Source: Pegethrix bostrychoides GSE-TBD4-15B
Lineage (GTDB): Bacteria; Cyanobacteriota; Cyanobacteriia; Elainellales; Elainellaceae
NCBI GenBank assembly: GCA_019359155.1
Contig: JAHHHV010000090.1
Location: 1-64,000 of the forward strand
Direction: 5' to 3'
Length of the DNA: 64,000 nucleotides
In this document: piece after piece, positions 16,871-25,075 of the stretch
Position numbering within the stretch: the first letter of the stretch is position 1
Layout of the letters: each line of letters starts with the position of its first letter
Notes under the pieces: generated by a model
Databases searched by the model: none
The model's input: the letters and a program-made list of their open reading frames with translations, nothing else
Told to the model about the DNA's origin: nothing
Translations under genes and position numbers: made by a program

Positions 16871-19165
16871 CTATTGGTCGGAGGATGCTGAATTGGAGTT
16901 TGAATTGGAGCTTGAATTGGAGCCTGAATAGCCAGACAGCGAGCTAGGAACTTCAAGCTGCATGTCTGGTCGCTCGGCTGGATGCACCTGCACCGGAATT
17001 TTGACTTCTGGCGCTGAGAGATTTGCCGCAAGGCGCGTACCGTTCACCACTAGCCCCACCAAATTCAGCGGCTGCAACAGGGCGAGCGCTTGACTCAACG
17101 CTTGCCGATTCGCCTGATTTAGCTGCGTCACCAGCAAAACTCCATCGCAGCAAGAGGCCGTTTGCAGGGCATCTGCGCTACCCAAGAGCGCCACTGTATC
17201 GACTAGCACGAGGTCATAGTCAGATTCATAGTGACGCAGCAATTGATGCATCTGGGGTGAACTTAAGATCTGCATGGGGTCAGATACAGCAGAGCCAGCT
17301 GTGAGTAAATCAACCCGGACATTCCCCCAAGCCAGCTCCAACGGCACTGGCAGGTCGCCGCTCCTGAGCGCTCCTGACAGCCCTTGCGTATTGGCCAACA
17401 TAAACTGCTGGTGTAGATGAGGCTGGCGCAAATTGCCATCAATCAGCAGCACCCGCTGATGGGCACGCGCCGCGCTCAAGGCCAGCCCCAGCGCCACCAG
17501 TGATTTACCCTCGCCCTGACCTGCCGAGGTGATCACCAAAGACTTTAGCGATGATTTTAGCGGTAGTTTATGACGCAGAAATTCCATGTTTTTGTAGATT
17601 AAGTCTAAGCTTTCTCGACATTGCCCTGATTGAATCGCCATCAGCGTTGTCAAATCTTGTCGATGATGCGGTAACTTCGGAATTACACCCAAGATTGATA
17701 GAGTCTGATAGCTGTCATGCCGCCGAAGCTCCTGCTGCAATTCCTCAACTGAGCGCAGGCTATCATCCATACTCTCTCGTAAAAAGGCCGCTACTCCGCC
17801 CAAAAATAGACCGATCACCGTGCCCAAAACCAAGTTCACCAGCAGCTTTGGCCCGACGAATTCACCCAGCTTGGCTGGCTCAACAATCTGCCAGTTAAAC
17901 CCACCGCCTGCTAGCTCTGCGCTCACCTTCTGGCGCTGCTCTATGAGAGCTTGCAGCACGCCGCGCTTGGTTTCCACATCGGGTTCTAGGCGGTCGTAGT
18001 TGGCAATTAGCGTCGGGAATCGCTGAAGCTGCGCCTGAAGCTGTCTCTCAGTTTGCGTCAGGCTCTGAAGGCGGGCGCTGAGGCCAAACAGGCTGGTACG
18101 CAGCTCCACAAACGTTTCAATCTGCTTTACGTCTGTGGCGCTGAGCTGCCCGGCGCGTAAGATCTGGCTGCCCGTTGGCACGGCCTCAACCACGCGCCCC
18201 ATTTCCTGTTGCAGCAGCGCAATCTGACCTTGACGCTGCTCAACTAACTTGACCACAGGTTGAGCGGTATCGGTGTAGGTAAGGCGCGTTTGCTCTAGTT
18301 CTAGCTCGGTTTTTTGCAGCTCTTCAAACAGGGACTGAATCCGAGGCGACTGGGTTAATCGCGAGGCTGCTAGAGCCGTCTGTGCCGACATGCCCATTTC
18401 GCGCTGGAGCTGGCTGTAGCGGGCTGAGGCATCGCGATATTCTGTCTCGGCGGTCTGGCGCTCCTGCTTGATGTTGTTCAGCGATGCAGCGGCGGTAGTC
18501 GCCTCTTCTTTAGGATCAATGAGCCGCTGCTGCTGGCGAAATGCCTCCAGATCTCTCTGCGAACTATACAGATCCTTTTGCACAGCAGCAATCTGCTCGT
18601 CTATAAACTTTAAGCCTTTTTCTAGACGTAGCTTTTGCTGTTCTAAATTGTAGTCTTGATAGACTTTTTGGATAGAGTTCAGGATTTGCTGAACTTTCAC
18701 CGGATCACTATCTGCATAGCTAATCTCAAAAATCTTCGTCCCGACTTTATCTTCAGTGAGTTGCGTTAGCTTTAGCTGCTCTTGCACGGTGTCAACCTCT
18801 AGATCAGGATATTCTGACTGAAGGGGCTTTAGGGCACGCTCGATGAATACAACGCTTCGCATCAGGTTGAGCTGCGTCGCGTAGTCTACTTCATCTTCTC
18901 GATCGGTTCGCGGTGTTATATTGGCCGTACTATCTGTTTTAGTTTTTTCTTGATAGTTGGGTTCCACTAAAAGCTGCATTGAGCTTTCATAGGTGGGTGG
19001 CTTGATTGCGGTGTAGAGCATTGCCGCTGAAAGGCTAGCAGTCAGAGCTGCCAACATCCAGGGCAATCGCCGTAGCAAAATTCTGAGTAACTGTCCGTAG
19101 CCAAATTCGATCTCTGGCGATGCATTAGTTTGCAAATGAGAACTGCTAGTCATGGTAGTCATCAT
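16871..19165 (-). CDS. Polysaccharide co-polymerase, Wzc/GumC type with kinase-like domain
   Basis: The 764-residue protein has a first membrane helix near 35-55, a Wzz-like domain, a long periplasmic coiled coil (about 180-410), a second helix near 440-460 and a cytoplasmic ATPase domain. The Walker A motif SAGQGEGKS is intact. The Walker A' motif, normally DxDxR in bacterial tyrosine kinases, reads DGNLR, and the Walker B reads VLVDTVALLG without the usual proline. The tail is a serine/asparagine run with a single tyrosine, so an autophosphorylated tyrosine cluster is absent. It should control chain length and export with the Wzx and Wzy proteins. Kinase activity is doubtful. Confidence 0.9.
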   Translation of the reverse strand: MMTTMTSSSHLQTNASPEIEFGYGQLLRILLRRLPWMLAALTASLSAAMLYTAIKPPTYESSMQLLVEPNYQEKTKTDSTANITPRTDREDEVDYATQLNLMRSVVFIERALKPLQSEYPDLEVDTVQEQLKLTQLTEDKVGTKIFEISYADSDPVKVQQILNSIQKVYQDYNLEQQKLRLEKGLKFIDEQIAAVQKDLYSSQRDLEAFRQQQRLIDPKEEATTAAASLNNIKQERQTAETEYRDASARYSQLQREMGMSAQTALAASRLTQSPRIQSLFEELQKTELELEQTRLTYTDTAQPVVKLVEQRQGQIALLQQEMGRVVEAVPTGSQILRAGQLSATDVKQIETFVELRTSLFGLSARLQSLTQTERQLQAQLQRFPTLIANYDRLEPDVETKRGVLQALIEQRQKVSAELAGGGFNWQIVEPAKLGEFVGPKLLVNLVLGTVIGLFLGGVAAFLRESMDDSLRSVEELQQELRRHDSYQTLSILGVIPKLPHHRQDLTTLMAIQSGQCRESLDLIYKNMEFLRHKLPLKSSLKSLVITSAGQGEGKSLVALGLALSAARAHQRVLLIDGNLRQPHLHQQFMLANTQGLSGALRSGDLPVPLELAWGNVRVDLLTAGSAVSDPMQILSSPQMHQLLRHYESDYDLVLVDTVALLGSADALQTASCCDGVLLVTQLNQANRQALSQALALLQPLNLVGLVVNGTRLAANLSAPEVKIPVQVHPAERPDMQLEVPSSLSGYSGSNSSSNSNSNSASSDQ
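16889..16924. repeat. 12-bp tandem repeat, 3 copies, in the co-polymerase tail
   Basis: TGAATTGGAGTT, TGAATTGGAGCT and TGAATTGGAGCC encode the SNSNSNS tail on the minus strand and preserve the frame. Confidence 0.88.
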
Positions 19166-19232
19166 AACCTCAGTAAACTCTGAAAAACCATCTAGGTCGC
19201 GATCTCTGGCGATCTGTCATGATCTCCATTAA

Positions 19233-19260
19233 TCTATACTGCTCTATCTATACTGCTCTA
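19233..19260. repeat. 14-bp tandem repeat, 2 exact copies
   Basis: TCTATACTGCTCTA occurs twice between the first GT4 gene and the co-polymerase gene. Confidence 0.85.
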
Positions 19261-20364
19261 TACAGTTTCAATTAAAAAACTGGACTGACAAACTTGATCA
19301 ATCAGCCGATCTACCTGTTCAAAAAAGACGGCTTCGGTAAAGTGATTCAGCGCATGTTCTCGAATTTGCCTGGGCTGCCAGGGGATTGTCGCAGCCTCTA
19401 GCAAAGCCTGGTGCAGCGCGTCAGGTGTCTGCTGCCCAAAGAACACTCCAGTCAGGCCAGGAACTTGCGTGTCGAGCGCTCCGCCTGCCCCGTAGCTGAC
19501 CACGGGCGTACCGCTAAAGTTGGCCTCAATTGGTACCAGCCCATAGTCTTCTAGTGCCGCGACAACGACCATCTTGGCTCGAGCCAGCAGCGCCATCCGC
19601 TCGGCGTCACTGACATGCCCCAAAAACTGAATATTGCTCATCGCCTGCTTTTCCAACCGCTGCCGCTCTGGCCCATCGCCCATAATCACCAGCGGCCAGC
19701 CCAGCCAGTTAAACGCTTCGACAATAATATCGACTCGTTTATAGCTGAGCAGGCGACAGGAAACCAGGTAAAAATCATCTTTTTGCTCTGAAAATACAAA
19801 CTGGCTGTCGTCAATTGGATAATGCACGGTAGTCGCGGGTCGGCTGTAGATTTGCTCAATCCGTCGCGCCACAGTTGTAGAGTTAGCAATATACAGATCT
19901 GGCTCTTGGGCATAGTTGATATCCCACTGTCGCAGCCTGTGAAACACCATTTCCAGCAGCGGCGAAATGGCCTGATATTCGCGGTAGCCGCGCAGATAGG
20001 TTTTAGTGTCCCACAAGAATCGGGTGACGTTGTGACAAAAGCAGATGTGACGCGCATCCGGTCGCTTTTGCACGGATTTGGCAAAGGCTGAAGTGCTGCT
20101 CAAAATCAAATCGTAATTTTGCAGATCGAGCGAGCGAAAGGCCGGATAGTAAAACGGAGCCAGCAGCCGAAAATAGCGCCCAGAACCCGGCAGATTTTGC
20201 AAATAGGTGGCATGAACCGGGCGTTTTCCCAGATTTATAGTATTTCCGGGACTATAGACTGACGTGAACAGATCGGCAGATGGAAACCGACGGCAGAGCA
20301 TCTCAAAAACGCGCTCTGCTCCACCTCGCTGCGTCAAGTAATCATGAACGAGTGCAATTTGCAT
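19258..20364 (-). CDS. Glycosyltransferase family 4, first gene of the polysaccharide cluster
   Basis: A 368-residue GT-B enzyme starting MQIALVHDYLTQRGGAERV, the conserved start of a GT4 branch that includes mannosyltransferase-like WbaZ proteins. The donor-binding half carries LVSCRLLSYKRVDIIVEAF, VIMGDGPERQRL and the motif EDYGLVPIEANFSGTPVVSYGAGG, with the E-x7-E-type acidic pair. It opens the minus-strand cluster that runs to 7963, and the 660-base region before it probably holds the main promoter. The 92 bases to the next gene contain a 14-bp tandem duplication. Confidence 0.92.
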   Translation of the reverse strand: MQIALVHDYLTQRGGAERVFEMLCRRFPSADLFTSVYSPGNTINLGKRPVHATYLQNLPGSGRYFRLLAPFYYPAFRSLDLQNYDLILSSTSAFAKSVQKRPDARHICFCHNVTRFLWDTKTYLRGYREYQAISPLLEMVFHRLRQWDINYAQEPDLYIANSTTVARRIEQIYSRPATTVHYPIDDSQFVFSEQKDDFYLVSCRLLSYKRVDIIVEAFNWLGWPLVIMGDGPERQRLEKQAMSNIQFLGHVSDAERMALLARAKMVVVAALEDYGLVPIEANFSGTPVVSYGAGGALDTQVPGLTGVFFGQQTPDALHQALLEAATIPWQPRQIREHALNHFTEAVFFEQVDRLIDQVCQSSFLIETV

Positions 20365-21026
20365 AATACCAATCCCTGAATCTGATCGAGACAGATGGGC
20401 AAGCTGCGGCGAACAGTCTGTACCCAGAACTAGTCTGAACAGGTGAGCATTGCAGGTAAATTTGTGTGCCGAAATTGACGAACGACTTGATAAACAAGCT
20501 TAGGAATTCGCAGAGGCTAGGTCATCAAACTTAGAAGCAACCTGAGCCTCAAGCCGAGCATGTAGGGAACAGATGTAATCAATCGCGATATCTCAACTGA
20601 GCGTTGATTCAATCTCTAGTAAAGGGCTTAGCCTTCGCGTAAAGGATTGATGAACATCGACTCACTCACTTTAATCATCGCTATTTAGAATAAACCGGGA
20701 AATCATCTATCCTTTACAGTTTCTTCAAAATTGGAAGATTAGCGGTTAAATCACCTGAATTCATCTGAACTCACCTGAACTCACTTGAACTGCTCTAAAC
20801 TGCCCCGAACTGCCCTGAACTGCCTGCACAAACTCAAGCGCATCACCAGAGCATACGCCAGTTTTTTTCCAGCAGCCCACAGCCCACTAGATTATCCTTT
20901 ACACGGTGTTCGGTACTTCAAAACATCACGATTTGCTCATAGACTGCACCCATGCGACGATAGGGATTATCCTGGCTACAATCTGCCTGAACCTGTATGC
21001 CTGAACCTGTAGCCCAAACTTGCACT
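20365..21026. promoter_or_regulatory. Divergent intergenic region upstream of polysaccharide cluster and DUF1823 gene
   Basis: About 660 bases between divergent genes, so promoters for both must lie here, though I cannot place them confidently. The DNA is AT-rich around 20640-20760. A run of degenerate 10-mers of the type TGAACTCACC spans roughly 20752-20822. A 75-codon plus-strand frame over that run is simple sequence, not a gene. Confidence 0.5.
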
Positions 21027-21434
21027 ATGTCCGAATTACTCCCGCCGCTCACCGATGACACCCTCTGGCAAATCCTCAACGAGCAGCTTGACGACACGGT
21101 TGTAAATCAGCTGGTTTGGTTCTATCTTGGCTACCGTCCAGCCCAGACAGACTCAGCCCAGACAGACTCAGCCCAGACAGACTCAGCTCAGACAGGCTGG
21201 GATCTGGCAGCGGTCAGCCCCGACTGGGCACAAGATTACCCGGAACCCCCTGATTTTATTGCCAGCCGTCCAGCCACCGTTAAGCTCACCCGCTCGATTC
21301 CGAAAGAGCACAAGCAGCTTTTAAAAGAAGAGCTAGGCTTCGCGGGCTACAAAATTAACGAGCTAGTGCCCCGCAAAACCCGTCGTGCCACAATGGTCAA
21401 CTGGCTGCTGAGCTACCGCCAAGGCCAGCCATAA
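21027..21434 (+). CDS. DUF1823 family protein
   Basis: This 135-residue protein belongs to a family found throughout cyanobacteria. Its start MSELLPPLTDDTLWQILNEQ and its middle DYPEPPDFIASRPATVKLTRSIP and end TRRATMVNWLLSY are the conserved parts. The function is unknown; the protein has no signal peptide or membrane segment. I chose the ATG at 21027 because conserved sequence begins there, not at the upstream in-frame ATG. Residues ~40-58 are an AQTDS repeat insertion encoded by a 15-bp DNA repeat, which looks lineage-specific. A hairpin terminator follows at 21518. Confidence 0.88.
   Translation: MSELLPPLTDDTLWQILNEQLDDTVVNQLVWFYLGYRPAQTDSAQTDSAQTDSAQTGWDLAAVSPDWAQDYPEPPDFIASRPATVKLTRSIPKEHKQLLKEELGFAGYKINELVPRKTRRATMVNWLLSYRQGQP
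21141..21196. repeat. 15-bp tandem repeat, about 3.7 copies, inside the DUF1823 gene
   Basis: GCCCAGACAGACTCA occurs three times exactly from 21141 to 21185, then a partial copy beginning GCTCAGACAG. It is in frame and encodes AQTDS units. Confidence 0.92.
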
Positions 21435-21517
21435 AGCAGACGCTCCAAAAAGCGGCACAGAAGGCGCAATCTTCAGAGGCCACTTTCGCATACTGAAATC
21501 AGCGTTTAACTGTCTTT

Positions 21518-21547
21518 GCCCTGCAATCCCTGCGGGGCATTTATTTT
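21518..21547 (+). terminator. Intrinsic terminator of the DUF1823 gene
   Basis: GCCCTGC (21518-21524), a 7-base loop and GCGGGGC (21532-21538) pair with one T-G wobble and are followed by ATTTATTTT. It overlaps the end of the convergent membrane-protein gene. Confidence 0.5.
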
Positions 21548-21981
21548 GCTGGTTGGGAAAAGCTTTGCCGAATCGCTAATCTAGCCATCGAGGCAACCGG
21601 CTGCCGATCCTCAGGTTCTCTATGGCTGTCTTGCCCATAGCCGTCTCGCCCATAGCCGCCTCGTCTGCGACTGTATAGAACAGCAGATAGATTAATCGCC
21701 AGACAGAGGCTGCCTAGAAACATCAAAATGAAGGTCGGAGCCATGACTACCCCAATCGCAAACCAGGTGAAGACATGCAGCAGCAGCAGCAGCGCGTAGC
21801 AGCCCGCAACGCCAGCCGTCAACTGCACCTGAGCCAGCGGACGACGCAGCCAGACCCAGAGCATCGTCTGCGAGGTGACCAGCAGATTGGCTGGAACCAG
21901 CGTCGCACAGATGGCGACACAGTGGCTCCGCGAAAATTCGAACAAAGATTCAAACGGTAGATTGAAGTCAAACATCAGCAT
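21541..21981 (-). CDS. Small integral membrane protein, unknown function
   Basis: The 146-residue protein has three hydrophobic segments: about 20-45 (VAICATLVPANLLVTSQTMLWVW), 55-80 (LTAGVAGCYALLLLLHVFTWFAIG) and 80-108 (VVMAPTFILMFLGSLCLAINLSAVLYS). A basic SRRRGGYGRDGYGQDSH tail follows, which probably lies in the cytoplasm. I do not recognise the family. An alternative ATG lies two codons in, at 21975. It converges on the DUF1823 gene. Confidence 0.7.
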   Translation of the reverse strand: MLMFDFNLPFESLFEFSRSHCVAICATLVPANLLVTSQTMLWVWLRRPLAQVQLTAGVAGCYALLLLLHVFTWFAIGVVMAPTFILMFLGSLCLAINLSAVLYSRRRGGYGRDGYGQDSHREPEDRQPVASMARLAIRQSFSQPAK

Positions 21982-22419
21982 TCACCATTCGATGAGCCAG
22001 CCAGTTGAGTCGCTTCGATTGAGTCGCCCAGTCGGCTAGCTTAGCCTCTCCAGGATAAAGGCTGAATCCGCAGTTTTACGGGTTGGGCTGCCGGGGCTTC
22101 ATGTAAATTCAAGAATTTCTCATTTCATTTCTCATTTAATTTCTTATCTCTGCGTGGAGCAGGAGCCTCGGCCAGTTTCGTATCCTAGACCACCAGAATT
22201 AGACGGCAATCTGGGTTTTTCGGCCAAAGGAATAAAGAAAACCTTTCATAAACCTGCCTATCCTCAACAATTGTCTACTCTGTTAAGTGCAAACCAGTGC
22301 GAACCTAGTCAGTTGAGTAGGCAAGCATACAGGTCTAAACCCAAAACGCAAGGTACTCTAGCCTGATGCAGGCGGAATGCTACAGCGTTATCCAGAGAAA
22401 GCAGAGAGAGCAGAGTCTT
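21982..22419. promoter_or_regulatory. Divergent intergenic region upstream of gnd
   Basis: About 440 bases that must include the gnd promoter. A short repeat of the type ATTTCTCATTTC lies near 22116-22146. A 70-codon plus-strand frame (22154-22366) is not supported by composition or by any motif. I cannot place promoter boxes with confidence. Confidence 0.45.
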
Positions 22420-23835
22420 ATGGCACAAAGTTTTGGTCTGATCGGTCTAGCCGTGATGGGAGAAAACCTGGCGCTCAACGTTGAGCGTAACGGGTTCCCA
22501 ATTACCGTATACAACCGCACGGAAGCTGTGACCCAAAGGTTCATGGCAGATCGGGCAGCGGGCAAAAATGTCCATGCCGCGCTCAGCCTGCCGGAATTTG
22601 TCGAGTCGCTGGAACGTCCGCGCAAAATCATGATCATGGTGAAAGCGGGTGCGCCCGTCGATGCCGTGATGGATCAGCTGAAGCCGCTGCTGCAAGAGGG
22701 CGACATGATCATCGATGGCGGCAACTCGCTCTACAGCGACACTGAGCGCCGGGTCAAGGATATGGAGGCGCTCAACTTCCGGTTTGTGGGCATGGGAGTC
22801 AGCGGCGGCGAAGAAGGAGCGCTGAACGGCCCTAGCCTGATGCCGGGGGGCACCGAAGCCGCCTATCAAGAGATTGAGCCAATCGTCACCAAAATTGCGG
22901 CACAGGTGGACGACGGCCCCTGCGTCACTTACATTGGCCCCGGCGGCGCAGGTCACTACGTCAAGATGGTGCATAACGGCATTGAATATGGCGACATGCA
23001 GCTGATTGCCGAAGCCTACGATCTGCTGAAAAATGCGGCGGGGCTTGACGCCGCACAGCTCCACGAGGTGTTTTCAGAATGGAACACCACCGATGAACTC
23101 AACTCGTTCTTGATCGAAATCACGGCCAGCATCTTCACCAAAATGGACGACGAGACGGGCTTGCCCCTCGTGGACGTGATTCTGGATGCAGCCGGACAGA
23201 AGGGCACAGGCCGCTGGACAGTCGAAACCGCCCTAGAGCTAGGCGTGGCCATCCCGACGATTATCGCGGCGGTCAACGCCCGGATCATGTCTTCGATCAA
23301 AGAGGAGCGGGTGGCGGCTTCGCAGATGTTGACGGGGCCGAGTGGCAAGTATGACGGCGACACCAAGGCTTTTATTGGCAAGGTGCGGGACGCGCTCTAC
23401 TGCTCCAAGATTTGCTCCTACGCTCAAGGCATGGCGCTGATTGGCAAAGCTTCCAAAGAGATGTACAACTCGCAGGTGGATCTGGGCGAATGCGCCCGGA
23501 TTTGGAAAGGCGGCTGCATTATTCGGGCGGGCTTCCTGGGTCGGATCAAACATGCCTTTGACGAAAACCCTACCCTGCCCAACCTGCTGCTGGCTCCCGA
23601 ATTCAAGCAAACCATCCTGGACAGACAGCAGGCCTGGCGCGAAGTGCTGATGACCGCTGCCCAGCTCGGCATTCCGGTTCCCGCCTTCAGCGCCTCGCTC
23701 GACTACTTCGACAGCTACCGCCGCGCTAACCTGCCCCAAAACCTGACGCAGGCGCAGCGCGACTACTTCGGTGCTCACACCTACGAGCGCACCGACAAAC
23801 CCAGAGGCGAAGCCTTCCACGCCGCCTGGTTCTAG
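22420..23835 (+). CDS. gnd: 6-phosphogluconate dehydrogenase (decarboxylating)
   Basis: The enzyme oxidises 6-phosphogluconate to ribulose 5-phosphate, CO2 and NADPH in the oxidative pentose phosphate pathway, the main night-time NADPH source in cyanobacteria. The 471-residue length is typical. The N-terminal NADP fold reads FGLIGLAVMGENLALNVERNG, with MIIDGGNS, GMGVSGGEEGA and GAGHYVKMVHNGIEYGDMQ carrying substrate and catalytic residues (the Lys and Asn of KMVHNG). The end GEAFHAAWF is conserved. I chose MAQSFG at 22420 because the family begins there; the upstream in-frame codons look non-coding. An intrinsic terminator follows. Confidence 0.96.
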   Translation: MAQSFGLIGLAVMGENLALNVERNGFPITVYNRTEAVTQRFMADRAAGKNVHAALSLPEFVESLERPRKIMIMVKAGAPVDAVMDQLKPLLQEGDMIIDGGNSLYSDTERRVKDMEALNFRFVGMGVSGGEEGALNGPSLMPGGTEAAYQEIEPIVTKIAAQVDDGPCVTYIGPGGAGHYVKMVHNGIEYGDMQLIAEAYDLLKNAAGLDAAQLHEVFSEWNTTDELNSFLIEITASIFTKMDDETGLPLVDVILDAAGQKGTGRWTVETALELGVAIPTIIAAVNARIMSSIKEERVAASQMLTGPSGKYDGDTKAFIGKVRDALYCSKICSYAQGMALIGKASKEMYNSQVDLGECARIWKGGCIIRAGFLGRIKHAFDENPTLPNLLLAPEFKQTILDRQQAWREVLMTAAQLGIPVPAFSASLDYFDSYRRANLPQNLTQAQRDYFGAHTYERTDKPRGEAFHAAWF

Positions 23836-23858
23836 ATTTCGATTTTTAATTTTTGCGC

Positions 23859-23889
23859 GGCGGTGGGTTCTGAACCTACCGCCTTTTTT
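23859..23889 (+). terminator. Intrinsic terminator of gnd
   Basis: GGCGGTGGGTT pairs with AACCTACCGCC (one G-T wobble) around a 3-base loop, followed by six T. It lies 23 bases past the gnd stop. Confidence 0.9.
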
Positions 23890-23895
23890 AGACGC

Positions 23896-23918
23896 AAAAA
23901 ACCCCGGACTAGCCGGGG
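23896..23918 (-). terminator. Intrinsic terminator of psbH
   Basis: On the minus strand CCCCGG, a 5-base loop and CCGGGG are followed by TTTTTT. It sits just downstream of psbH and back-to-back with the gnd terminator. Confidence 0.88.
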
Positions 23919-23946
23919 CAATTGTGATTGGGTACGCGCTGAGCGA

Positions 23947-24150
23947 TTAGCCGCCCAGGCTTGTCCAGTCGGCACTGACGCCATTAAGAATCAGCGAGGA
24001 GTTGTAGATCTGCAAGATGATGAGCAGGAAGACGAGAAACAGCCCCATAAAAACACCCATCAAGGCCGTGGTGCCCCAGCCGGGAGCGACCTTGCCATAT
24101 TCTGAGTTAAGGGGTTTGAGGATATCTCCTAAGCGAGTCCGCTGTGCCAT
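23947..24150 (-). CDS. psbH: Photosystem II protein PsbH
   Basis: The 67-residue protein matches cyanobacterial PsbH: a hydrophilic N terminus [26 protein letters not shown], one membrane helix (about 29-50, [22 protein letters not shown]) and a short lumenal tail. PsbH stabilises bicarbonate/QB-side function and assembly of photosystem II in the thylakoid. The long N-terminal threonine-containing extension of plants, the site of phosphorylation, is absent, as usual in cyanobacteria. It is divergent from psbN, 81 bases away, the common cyanobacterial arrangement, and ends in a terminator. Confidence 0.96.
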   Translation of the reverse strand: MAQRTRLGDILKPLNSEYGKVAPGWGTTALMGVFMGLFLVFLLIILQIYNSSLILNGVSADWTSLGG

Positions 24151-24231
24151 GAGTAACCTTCTAGTAATCTCTAAAGTTTTTAATGATCCGTAATATCATA
24201 AGAATAATACTATTTATGAACCTTACTGAAC

Positions 24232-24402
24232 ATGCAGCTTGCACTCGCAACAGTTTTTAGCATTCAGGATCTAGAGCCAGCCACCGCCGCCGTCGTCACC
24301 ATTGGGGTCTTCGTGGTCGCTATCACTGGGCTGGCGGTCTATACGTCGTTTGGGCCACCCTCCAACGAGCTGGCCGATCCGTTTGAGGATCACGAAGATT
24401 AG
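24232..24402 (+). CDS. psbN: PsbN, photosystem II assembly-related protein, with longer N terminus
   Basis: The 56-residue ORF ends [26 protein letters not shown], the signature C terminus of PsbN, and has one membrane helix before it. PsbN is needed for assembly and repair of photosystem II and is not a stable subunit. Family members of about 43-46 residues normally begin MEPAT; here that position is LEPAT with a CTA codon (24271), so initiation must lie upstream. The ATG at 24232 adds 13 residues. No clear Shine-Dalgarno sequence is visible. It is divergent from psbH and is followed by a terminator at 24424. Confidence 0.88.
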   Translation: MQLALATVFSIQDLEPATAAVVTIGVFVVAITGLAVYTSFGPPSNELADPFEDHED

Positions 24403-24423
24403 GGCCGGAGATTTTCAGCTAGA

Positions 24424-24449
24424 TGGAGGCAGTTCTGCCTCCAATTTTT
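24424..24449 (+). terminator. Intrinsic terminator of psbN
   Basis: TGGAGGCA, loop GTTC, then TGCCTCCA form an 8-bp perfect stem followed by ATTTTTA. A 14-bp degenerate repeat, TTTTATTTCTAGGC, continues after it to about 24485. Confidence 0.8.
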
Positions 24450-24527
24450 ATTTCTAGGCTTTTATTTCTAGGCTTTATTACTAGGCGATTATGATTTCGT
24501 GTGTCTGTAATATGATGCAGCACTGCG

Positions 24528-24887
24528 TTATGTGGCCAAGCTGCGAGGAATACTCTCGACGGCTTCTTCCTCAGTGTCAAAGATTTCAAATACGGAATCC
24601 ATCATGGTGACTTCAAACACCAGCTTGGCCTCAGGATGTACGTGACAGATCCGGAAGCTACCCTTGATCTTGTCAGCATCGCGCATTCCAGCCACCAGCG
24701 AGGTCAAGCCTGAGCTGTCAATGAAATTGACCTGACCTAAATTGACGACCACATGCGGACTGGTCTTAGAGATACATTCTTGTAGCTTCAGACGAAACTG
24801 CCAAGCTGTCGTGATGTCGAGCCGCCCGGTCGGGGTAAGTACAACTACGGTTCTGCCGGTTTGAGCTGTACGGATTGTCTGCTCCAT
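24528..24887 (-). CDS. STAS-domain anti-sigma factor antagonist
   Basis: The 119-residue protein is a stand-alone STAS domain. It has the start TVVVLTPTGRLDITTAWQFRLKL and the core VVVNLGQVNFIDSSGLTSLVAGM, in which the first Ser of IDSSG is the phosphorylation site in SpoIIAA/RsbV relatives. Such proteins release sigma factors or other partners by binding a serine kinase/anti-sigma factor according to phosphorylation state. No partner kinase gene lies nearby, so the controlled pathway is unknown. It is monocistronic, convergent with psbN and downstream of hemF. Confidence 0.9.
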   Translation of the reverse strand: MEQTIRTAQTGRTVVVLTPTGRLDITTAWQFRLKLQECISKTSPHVVVNLGQVNFIDSSGLTSLVAGMRDADKIKGSFRICHVHPEAKLVFEVTMMDSVFEIFDTEEEAVESIPRSLAT

Positions 24888-24980
24888 TGGGATGTCTGAC
24901 CTGCCTGAGGACGTAAGAATATCTTAAGCCAGTCCTGAGAATCTGTAAGGCTTATAGACTCATGAATCTATATAGCCCAG

Positions 24981-25030
24981 AAAAACAGTAAAAACAGCGA
25001 TCCGCTCAAGAGATTATCTCTTGGCGGATC
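24981..25030 (-). terminator. Intrinsic terminator of hemF
   Basis: On the minus strand GATCCGCCAAGAGAT pairs with ATCTCTTGAGCGGATC (one bulged base, single-base loop; 24999-25030), followed by GCTGTTTTTACTGTTTTT. It lies about 45 bases beyond the hemF stop. Confidence 0.8.
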
Positions 25031-25075
25031 AGATTTGGCAAATTATTTGAGCTAGCCCCTGAGCCAGCGCCGGAG

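Noticed and set aside
21138-21200. CRISPR-like repeats in the DUF1823 gene
   Set aside because: The repeats are contiguous 15-bp units without spacers and lie in frame inside a gene.
22154-22366. 70-codon ORF before gnd
   Set aside because: No motif and a GTG-like start without a ribosome binding site; the gnd start is downstream in another frame.
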